Part shown: one piece after another, positions 7,375-12,200 of the stretch
Layout: every line of letters starts with the position of its first letter
How positions within the stretch are numbered: position 1 is the stretch's first letter
Origin: Anaerolineae bacterium
GTDB taxonomy: Bacteria > Chloroflexota > Anaerolineae > B4-G1 > SLSP01
Reading direction: 5' to 3'
NCBI GenBank assembly: GCA_021159805.1
Contig: JAGHDT010000514.1
Location: 1-12,200, forward strand
Length of the DNA: 12,200 nucleotides
Notes under the pieces: model-generated
What the model was told of the DNA's origin: nothing
The model's database searches: none
What the model saw: only the letters and a program-made list of their open reading frames with translations
Position numbers and translations under genes: made by a program

Positions 7375-7545
7375 ATGAATGCGTGGTACAATCGGGCAGA
7401 CCTGGCCGAGATGCTGGGCAGCGTGCCCTGCTACCAATCTCTGCAACAGATGAGTCTGCAAGCTATCGTCACTTCGGGGCAGGTGCGGTACTACGCCAAA
7501 GGGCACCCTCCCCTCCACAAGAGCGCACCTCCGGAGACAACTTGA
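7375..7545 (+). pseudogene. Remnant of a Crp/Fnr-family regulator (N-terminal part)
   Basis: ATG 7375 opens a 56-codon frame whose residues 11-50 fit the start of a cyclic-nucleotide-binding-like regulator: LAEMLGSVPCYQSL (10-23), then LQAIVTSGQVRYYAKG (28-43), LH and APPE (51-54), matching the family pattern of a short helix, VP.F..L, then YAKGE..F..G.P. An in-frame TGA (7543-7545) cuts it; the same frame continues with a hydrophobic strand (LHLAF) and then scrambles. No helix-turn-helix half is present, and normal members are 220-240 residues. There is no good Shine-Dalgarno sequence. I read this as a decayed regulator, though a translated 56-residue peptide cannot be excluded. It sits directly before a Crp/Fnr-type binding site. 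Confidence 0.5.
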
Positions 7546-7604
7546 CTTCATTTGGCATTTCCTTTCGTACCTGGTGCTCGACAGCACATAAGGGTCTTGT
7601 CCGA

Positions 7605-7620
7605 ATTGACAAAAGTCAAT
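7605..7620. promoter_or_regulatory. Crp/Fnr-type binding site upstream of the membrane/heme cluster
   Basis: ATTGAC-AAAA-GTCAAT is a perfect palindrome with two 6-base arms and a 4-base centre, the form recognised by Fnr/Dnr/NnrR-type regulators (Fnr consensus TTGAT-N4-ATCAA). The centre is at 7612.5. With a -10-like GATAAC at 7640-7645 and a start near A7654, it would lie at about -41.5, the standard class II activation position. The regulator that binds is not in the window; the remnant at 7375-7545 may be what is left of a local one. Confidence 0.65.
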
Positions 7621-7639
7621 GACGCGGGCGTCGTCCTTT

Positions 7640-7645
7640 GATAAC
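7640..7645 (+). promoter_or_regulatory. Candidate -10 element of the heme/NO-type operon
   Basis: GATAAC matches the TATAAT consensus at four of six positions and lies 19 bases after the Crp/Fnr-type palindrome, so the palindrome would occupy the -35 region. This is expected for a promoter that needs an activator rather than a good -35. The 5' UTR to ATG 7725 would be about 71 bases. Confidence 0.4.
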
Positions 7646-7656
7646 CTGATCATAGG

Positions 7657-7692
7657 GCCACCCCAGCAACGCCACAGTTGCTCGCCCGTGGC
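7657..7692 (+). other. Hairpin in the 5' UTR of the 7725 gene
   Basis: AGCAAC (7665-7670) and GTTGCT (7677-7682) form a perfect six-base stem with a six-base loop. It is framed by GCCAC (7657-7661) pairing with GTGGC (7688-7692) across a symmetric internal loop. There is no T-run, so it is not an intrinsic terminator. It leaves the AGGAGG ribosome-binding site (7715-7720) exposed and may simply stabilise the 5' end of the mRNA. Confidence 0.4.
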
Positions 7693-7724
7693 GGCCACCA
7701 TCTCATATCGCACCAGGAGGCACT

Positions 7725-9200
7725 ATGCAGTTTTTGACCAAGAGACTCACCTACCTCTTCACTGCCACCAAGGGACTGGTTCTCGTCGCCATCGCCCTGA
7801 TCGCACTGACCACAGCCTTCATGGGTACGTTGTCCGGCCCGATGCACGAATGGGGCGTCACCAGCTTCGTCGTCCAGAACTTCGGCTTACGCCTGGTGGA
7901 GGCGGAACGCGAAGGGCGTATCGTCCTCCTCTACCACACGATCGCCATCGCCGTCGTCGCCATCGAGACCTACCTGATTACCGGCACGGTCTCGATGAAG
8001 ACGGAGGAGCAGACACGCATCAACGGCACGATCACGGTCGGCTATTTGCTCACACTGATCTTCGGGCTGATGTTCGGCTACTTCGGCCATAGTTGGATCG
8101 CGCACGGGCTGTTCATAGTGGGGCTCACGCTGACCTTCTTCGCCGGCACGCAGTTAGCCATTGCGCTGTGGCCGTGGAGCAAGAGCTATGCGGTCAAGAG
8201 CCCGGAACGTGCCCACTGGGGCAAGGTGGATCTCGAACGCGCCGCCTTCTTCGTCATGGCAGTGGCGACTCTGGGGTCCGCCCTCTTCGGCGGCGTGACC
8301 GGCTCATTCTATGGCAACGGTCAGGAGACGTTCCTGGCCGAAAACGTCGTCCGTGAGCCGTTCAAGGCCCCGCTCCAGCTCGCCATCATCGGGCACCTCC
8401 ACATTATGCTCACGCTGATCGGCGTTGCGCTGACTTTGTTGGTTGGCCGCTGGTTGGACTTCAAAGGAGCATTGCACAAGTGGTCTATGCCGCTCTTCAT
8501 TGTGGGCACCGCCGTCACCTCTCTGGGCGCGTGGTCGGTGGTACCGATCGAGCCCCAGGCCCACACCATCATCTACGTAGGCTCAACCATCGTGCTGGTT
8601 GGCGCGCTTTTGTTAGTCATCGCCGGCTTCGACAACCTCATCCGCAGCAATCTTGCCGCACAGGGCATCCGGAAAGCCACGGTTGCGCAGAAAGTGCGTG
8701 CTTTGCTCCGCGACCCGCTCAAATTCGGAGCCCTATGGCAGATGGTGTTCATGAACTTCGTAGTCTCCTTCCCGGGGCTCTTTATGGCGGCCAAGCTAGA
8801 GGACATCTTTCGCGTGTGGTCGCTGCGCCAGGAACGCTCGATCCTCACCGGACACTGGCACGTGCTCTCCGGCATCATCGCCACCATTATCCTCCTCCTC
8901 TACGCCGATATGGCGGGACTCAGAGGACGCGTGCGCCAGATCTTCGGATGGGTCATCATCGTGGCCTCAGATCTCGCATTTGCCGCTGCGAGCGCCTACT
9001 CCTCCCGGCGGCTCTTCGTCACAGAGTATACAGAGACCTCTCTGGTCAACACTGCCACCCTTTTGCTCGATATCGGATTGGGCACAATACTGACTACATT
9101 GGGCATCCTGATGGGGTGGCGCCTGTTTGATCTCTTCAAGAACAAAGGGCGCTGGCAAGAAGAGGCCAACGCAGCCCAAACCCAGGAGGACATCCTATGA
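7725..9200 (+). CDS. 12-TM heme-copper-oxidase-like membrane protein, atypical active site
   Basis: This 491-residue protein has about 12 hydrophobic segments (near 14-37, 66-87, 98-121, 124-149, 171-196, 217-243, 253-274, 281-302, 331-355, 377-398, 403-426, 438-466), the number in heme-copper oxidase subunit I. His71 in TM2 sits where the low-spin heme ligand is expected. TM10 begins GHWHVLSG (376-383), resembling the HFHYVLS helix X motif that carries both heme ligands. TM6 has GHLH (223-226), recalling the copper-ligand His of helix VI. The paired His of helix VII is missing; the nearest is His280 before TM8. Other His are 41, 122, 127, 164 and 251. It is thus probably a heme-binding relative of subunit I, or an independent family. 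AGGAGG four bases before ATG 7725 fixes the start. It heads a Crp/Fnr-type-controlled operon with a heme o synthase-like gene and a YgbA-family gene. Enzymatic activity is not demonstrable from sequence. Confidence 0.6.
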   Translation: MQFLTKRLTYLFTATKGLVLVAIALIALTTAFMGTLSGPMHEWGVTSFVVQNFGLRLVEAEREGRIVLLYHTIAIAVVAIETYLITGTVSMKTEEQTRINGTITVGYLLTLIFGLMFGYFGHSWIAHGLFIVGLTLTFFAGTQLAIALWPWSKSYAVKSPERAHWGKVDLERAAFFVMAVATLGSALFGGVTGSFYGNGQETFLAENVVREPFKAPLQLAIIGHLHIMLTLIGVALTLLVGRWLDFKGALHKWSMPLFIVGTAVTSLGAWSVVPIEPQAHTIIYVGSTIVLVGALLLVIAGFDNLIRSNLAAQGIRKATVAQKVRALLRDPLKFGALWQMVFMNFVVSFPGLFMAAKLEDIFRVWSLRQERSILTGHWHVLSGIIATIILLLYADMAGLRGRVRQIFGWVIIVASDLAFAAASAYSSRRLFVTEYTETSLVNTATLLLDIGLGTILTTLGILMGWRLFDLFKNKGRWQEEANAAQTQEDIL

Positions 9201-10093
9201 GACCCCTCACGCTCACGCTCATCCTCATCTTGTTCTTGTCTGTTCTCACGGCCTGCGGAACAGCTACACCGGATGCTGCCGCGATACCGCTCATCGATCC
9301 CGGCGTGGACCCAGCCGGTTGGGCTGTGATCCCGGCGGGCGAATACCTCGAAGGCCAGTTTGACCACGAGGCACAGATCGCCTACGATTACGAGATTATG
9401 ATCACCAACGTCACAAACGCCCAGTATGCTGACTTTCTGAACACGGCACTCGCAGCCGGCGAGATCACCATCGACGGCAATGCCGTCACCGGGTTTTACC
9501 CCGGGGATGCTTTCGGGGGGCACAGGCACGAGATGGAGATCGCCGCAGGCGACTGGGAGCTGACGCCGGTGGCGGATGCTGCATCCCGTTTGAGCTTCGA
9601 CGGCACAACATTCACCGTCTTGCCAGGCTATGGGAATCATCCGATGACAATGGTCTCCTGGTTCGGCGCGTGGGGCTACTGTCAGGCCTACGATGGGCGG
9701 CTGCCGAGCGATGCAGAATGGGAGAAGGCCGCCCGCGGGAGCGATGGCCGACCCTTCCCGTGGGGCAACGAGATCGAGGAAGCGTACGCCAACTTCTCCA
9801 ACAGCCACGACCCCTTCGAGACCACCAGCAAGACCACGCCTGTGGGCTTCTACAACGGCACAACCTATGACGGCTACGCAACGATCGACGCCTCAAGCCC
9901 CTATGGCGTCTACGATATGGCCGGCAATGTCTGGGAATGGACTGGCGATGTCCACGAAGGGACTCATAACCGCAGCCTTCGCGGTGGAAGCCACACCAAC
10001 TATGCGTACGATCTACGCATCTGGTCCCACAACAACGCGGGGCCGGAGCACATCAGTCCCAGCGTAGGGTTCCGCTGCGCCCGAGACTCCTAG
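9197..10093 (+). CDS. SUMF1/NirV-like lipoprotein (FGE-sulfatase fold, no catalytic Cys)
   Basis: This 298-residue protein starts with a lipoprotein signal peptide: basic start, hydrophobic run 5-17, lipobox LTAC with Cys20, then G. It should be anchored outside the membrane. The rest is a formylglycine-generating-enzyme-like domain: VIPAGEYLEG (44-53), NVTNAQYADF (71-80), RLPSDAEWEKAARG (168-181), PFPWGNE (186-192), YDMAGNVWEWTGD (239-251), LRGGSH (261-266) and GFRCA (291-295). In true FGE the segment after the RGGS motif carries the two active-site Cys; here it reads HTNYAYDLR, so no oxidase activity is expected. NirV proteins beside nitrite reductases share this fold. Its ATG overlaps the upstream TGA (ATGA, 9197-9200), with AGGAGG at 9184-9189. 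A binding or maturation partner of the upstream membrane protein is a reasonable inference. His109 and His111 lie in an insertion. Confidence 0.85.
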   Translation: MRPLTLTLILILFLSVLTACGTATPDAAAIPLIDPGVDPAGWAVIPAGEYLEGQFDHEAQIAYDYEIMITNVTNAQYADFLNTALAAGEITIDGNAVTGFYPGDAFGGHRHEMEIAAGDWELTPVADAASRLSFDGTTFTVLPGYGNHPMTMVSWFGAWGYCQAYDGRLPSDAEWEKAARGSDGRPFPWGNEIEEAYANFSNSHDPFETTSKTTPVGFYNGTTYDGYATIDASSPYGVYDMAGNVWEWTGDVHEGTHNRSLRGGSHTNYAYDLRIWSHNNAGPEHISPSVGFRCARDS

Positions 10094-10100
10094 GGAGACT

Positions 10101-11009
10101 ATGACCGATCAGACGATTTCATCGACAGCTGAGACCGTTCGCAGTAGCTCACGTGCGCTACCCCGAAAGTTGAAGGCTTATTGGGTACTGGTCAAAGACC
10201 TCCAGACCGGCCTGCTGCTGATCACCGGATTGGCCGGATACCTGAGCGGGCGACCAGCACAACCAACATGGCCTGAAATCCTCTCGCTCCTGGGCACTCT
10301 CTTCTTGACCGTGGGCGGCAGCACGGTGCTCAACATGGTGGTGGATCGTGATATCGACGGGATGATGGCCCGCACAAAGAATCGCCCCCTGCCCTCCGGC
10401 ATCGTGACGCCGGCCGAGGGGCTGGTCCTGGGGGTAGGTATGGTGGCTCTGGGTACCTTGTGGGCGTCCCTGCTGTCCCCACTCTATGGTCTGATCGTCT
10501 TCGTCGGCGTGCTCGTCGACGTCCTGGTCTACACCTGTTGGCTCAAACGACGCACAGCGTGGTCGATCGCGTGGGGTGGCATCGCCGGGGGCATACCGGT
10601 GCTGGCCGGTCGCGCGCTAGCGACCGGGCGCATCGACGGCATCGGGCTGTGGCTGGCCCTGTCGGTATTGCTGTGGATCCCCACGCACATCATGACCTTC
10701 AGCATCAAGTACGCCGACGACTACCAAGCAGCCGACGTGCCGGTCTTCCCCAATCGCTACGGTGTTCGAGTCACGCGGATCATCATCGGGCTCTCCACCG
10801 GCGGGGCCGTTGTGGCGATGCTCTGGGCCATGTATGCGTTGGATCTCAACGCTGCGCTGATGTGGGTTGCCAGAAGCCTGGGCGGCGTCTTGTTCGGATT
10901 CACGCTCTTCGCCACGCTGCGCCCCACCCCGAAGCTAAACTCCTGGCTCTACAAACTGGCATCGCTCTATATGCTCGGGTCGATGATCGTGCTCATCGCC
11001 GGAGCCTAG
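10101..11009 (+). CDS. ctaB: UbiA-family prenyltransferase, heme o synthase-like
   Basis: This 302-residue polytopic protein has the two prenyl-diphosphate-binding motifs of the UbiA family: NMVVDRDID (78-86) with RTKNRPLPSG (91-100), and YADDYQAADVPVFP (204-217). LKRRTAWSIAWGGIAGGIP (148-166) and LWIPTH (191-196) are typical of CtaB/CyoE, which farnesylates heme b to heme o. Length is normal and there are about eight or nine membrane segments. Motif 2 reads ADVPVFP where standard CyoE has AGIPMLP, so it may be a specialised paralogue, and another prenyl acceptor remains possible. GGGAG lies four bases before ATG 10101, seven bases after the previous stop. Its presence inside this operon suggests that the 7725 membrane protein uses heme o or a derivative. 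Confidence 0.85.
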   Translation: MTDQTISSTAETVRSSSRALPRKLKAYWVLVKDLQTGLLLITGLAGYLSGRPAQPTWPEILSLLGTLFLTVGGSTVLNMVVDRDIDGMMARTKNRPLPSGIVTPAEGLVLGVGMVALGTLWASLLSPLYGLIVFVGVLVDVLVYTCWLKRRTAWSIAWGGIAGGIPVLAGRALATGRIDGIGLWLALSVLLWIPTHIMTFSIKYADDYQAADVPVFPNRYGVRVTRIIIGLSTGGAVVAMLWAMYALDLNAALMWVARSLGGVLFGFTLFATLRPTPKLNSWLYKLASLYMLGSMIVLIAGA

Positions 11010-11043
11010 GCTGGCTATCCTCATCACCCAAGGAGGCATTCGC

Positions 11044-11730
11044 ATGACAGAAAAGCAGCACCCCTCGAAGCTCGGACGTATTCTGGCACTGATCTCCATG
11101 GGTCTGACCGTTTTCTTCACGTTGGTGGGTGGTATCGGCACCACATGCGTCGCGCTAGGCGCCGAGAACTACGACGGCATGGAGGGTTTGATCCCCTTCA
11201 AGCCCCTCTACCAGATCCTCGTCGTTCTCAGTATCACCGCCGGCATCTGGGGCATCCCGGTTATGGTCTCATTGGTCCGCGGCGGCGACAAGGCCTACCG
11301 CAACGCCTTGATCGTCCTCATCGCGGGGGCGGTCACCTCCGGTATCCAGACCGCGGTCTCTCAGGCGGTCCGCGGCTCTTCAGCTCCTGCCAATGTCCGC
11401 TTCGCTGTAACGCTCTTCACGCTGCTCGTCTTCTTGATCTTCCACATTCCATCAATCTGGCGCAAGATGATGTTCGATCACTCTCTGAAGGGTGAACCGA
11501 CCCAGACGGCGGGGGGCGCAGCCTTCGCAATCTGCGGCATCATGACGTCAACCGCGCCGTCGTGGGTCGCGCAGACACATGTGGAGCCCTGGATCAGTAG
11601 CATCCGCACCCCCCTGATGATCGTGGGGCTGGCGCTGCTTCTGGCTGGCGTGGCCCTGCTCACAACTGAGATCTGGCTGCCATGGACGCGCAAGATGACG
11701 CTCACCAAGCACACGATCGCGGTGCAGTAG
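11044..11730 (+). CDS. Polytopic membrane protein of unknown family
   Basis: I do not recognise this 228-residue protein. It has about five strong hydrophobic segments (10-38, 54-78, 86-105, 118-139, 187-210) and one weaker (156-174). A short acidic loop ENYDGME (41-47) follows TM1. His134 lies inside TM4 in FLIFHIPSIW, and Cys35 and Cys164 are near membrane faces; His134 could bind heme but is isolated. An excellent AAGGAGG (11030-11036) sits seven bases before ATG 11044, 34 bases after the ctaB-like stop, so it is very likely translated strongly within the same transcript. By position it may be a subunit or assembly factor of the 7725 membrane protein. The TAG stop is in frame with the next gene. 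Confidence 0.75.
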   Translation: MTEKQHPSKLGRILALISMGLTVFFTLVGGIGTTCVALGAENYDGMEGLIPFKPLYQILVVLSITAGIWGIPVMVSLVRGGDKAYRNALIVLIAGAVTSGIQTAVSQAVRGSSAPANVRFAVTLFTLLVFLIFHIPSIWRKMMFDHSLKGEPTQTAGGAAFAICGIMTSTAPSWVAQTHVEPWISSIRTPLMIVGLALLLAGVALLTTEIWLPWTRKMTLTKHTIAVQ

Positions 11731-11772
11731 GCCCAGCGCAGGCTCAAGAAGCGATCAGCGAGCCCGGCACAG

Positions 11773-12144
11773 ATGAGAGCAGAAAACCCAAGGCTGAAGC
11801 GTGAAGCCAAGACACTCACGGCCATGGTTGGACTCTATTGCCACGGGCACCACTTGGCCCGCGGGCACCATGACGCTGGCCCCCGAGGCCAACTGTGCGC
11901 AGATTGCCAGGATCTGCTCGACTACACCCTGTTCCGCCTGAGCAAGTGTCCATTCCAGGCGGGCAAACCGACGTGTGCGCACTGTCCCATCCACTGCTAC
12001 ACGCCTGCACGAAGGCAGCAGATCAGGATTGTGATGCGGTACGCCGGTCCGCGTATGCTGCTGCATCATCCCGTGCTGGCAATCCTGCACTTACTCGACG
12101 GGGTCCGAAAACCTAACTTGAACCAACACGGTTCGCAGAAGTAG
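11773..12144 (+). CDS. ygbA: YgbA_NO family protein (nitrous oxide-stimulated promoter family)
   Basis: This 123-residue protein matches the small Cys-rich YgbA family, whose E. coli member is about the same size and belongs to the NO-sensing NsrR regulon. Family hallmarks visible are KREAKTL (9-15), YCHGHH (22-27), CADC (42-45), KCPF (58-61), PTCAHCPIHCY (66-76), VMRYAGPRMLLHHP (87-100) and HLLDG (106-110). Seven Cys (23, 42, 45, 59, 68, 71, 75) include CxxC and CxxCxxxC groups that could hold a metal or iron-sulfur site; that is my inference. ATG 11773 is the only possible start, since the previous gene's stop is in the same frame 42 bases upstream with no other ATG, GTG or TTG between. The ribosome-binding site is weak. 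Its place at the end of the cluster ties the operon to nitrosative stress. The biochemical role of the family is poorly known. Confidence 0.9.
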   Translation: MRAENPRLKREAKTLTAMVGLYCHGHHLARGHHDAGPRGQLCADCQDLLDYTLFRLSKCPFQAGKPTCAHCPIHCYTPARRQQIRIVMRYAGPRMLLHHPVLAILHLLDGVRKPNLNQHGSQK

Positions 12145-12200
12145 ACGCTGCGTTGCATACGCACACCATGTAGCACGAAAATACAGGACCGGTTCTGCTC

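Noticed and set aside
7383..7622. 79-codon frame overlapping the Crp/Fnr remnant
   Set aside because: A different frame with no recognisable pattern; the family resemblance is in the frame starting at 7375.
7619..8092. 157-codon frame overlapping the start of the 12-TM protein
   Set aside because: Arg/His-rich translation typical of a shadow frame; the true start at 7725 has AGGAGG and a good membrane-protein sequence.
8996..9808. 270-codon - strand frame opposite the 7725 and 9197 genes
   Set aside because: Antisense to two well-supported genes that overlap by ATGA; no domain pattern is seen.
12149..12163. Small hairpin TGCGT-N5-ACGCA after the YgbA-family gene
   Set aside because: Only five base pairs and no T-run, so I do not call it a terminator; the window ends 37 bases later and the true operon end may lie beyond.
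1..12200. Mobile elements, CRISPR arrays, tRNA or rRNA genes
   Set aside because: No transposase or integrase, no terminal inverted repeats with target duplications, no regularly spaced repeats and no tRNA-like cloverleaf were found by reading both strands.

Overview
The window reads as a stretch of bacterial chromosome, GC-rich (high fifties percent by eye), densely packed and with no visible mobile element, tRNA, rRNA or CRISPR array. The style of the ABC-F protein, a ChrB-type regulator and a membrane cluster with a Crp/Fnr-type box would suit a Chloroflexota bacterium (Anaerolineae-like). That placement is an inference with low to moderate confidence; nothing in the window fixes the taxon.

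Region 1 (1-2282, + strand): an ABC-F translation factor of the ribosome-protection/antibiotic-resistance type. Its leader (1-260) carries a small ORF with a Shine-Dalgarno sequence (65-127) and then an intrinsic terminator hairpin with a run of seven T (173-202), 58 bases ahead of the start codon. This is the layout of ribosome-mediated transcription attenuation.

Region 2 (2283-2473): a convergent gap holding a perfect 12-bp inverted repeat with a second hairpin nested inside it.

Region 3 (7216 down to 2474, - strand): a five-gene operon led by a ChrB-like regulator (ChrB N- and C-terminal domains). Two ATPase/permease pairs of an ABC-2 type exporter follow, joined by 4- to 10-base overlaps. 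There is no ChrA chromate transporter. A sigma70-like promoter with a 9+9 bp inverted repeat straddling it lies just ahead of chrB and looks like an operator.

Region 4 (7217-7724): the divergent regulatory region. Besides the chrB promoter it contains a decayed N-terminal fragment of a Crp/Fnr-family regulator, a perfect Crp/Fnr-type palindrome (7605-7620) placed as in a class II activated promoter, and a structured 5' UTR.

Region 5 (7725-12144, + strand): five tightly spaced genes. They encode a 12-TM membrane protein with heme-copper-oxidase-like histidine placement but no helix VII His-His pair, a SUMF1/NirV-like lipoprotein without the catalytic cysteines, a heme o synthase-like UbiA prenyltransferase, a 228-residue polytopic membrane protein of unknown family, and a YgbA (nitrous oxide-stimulated promoter family) protein. 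The Crp/Fnr box, the NirV-like protein and the YgbA-family protein all point to nitrogen oxide or low-oxygen biology. My hypothesis is that region 5 encodes an undescribed NO- or oxygen-responsive heme enzyme system with its own heme-tailoring enzyme. This is the part of the window most likely to hold something new.
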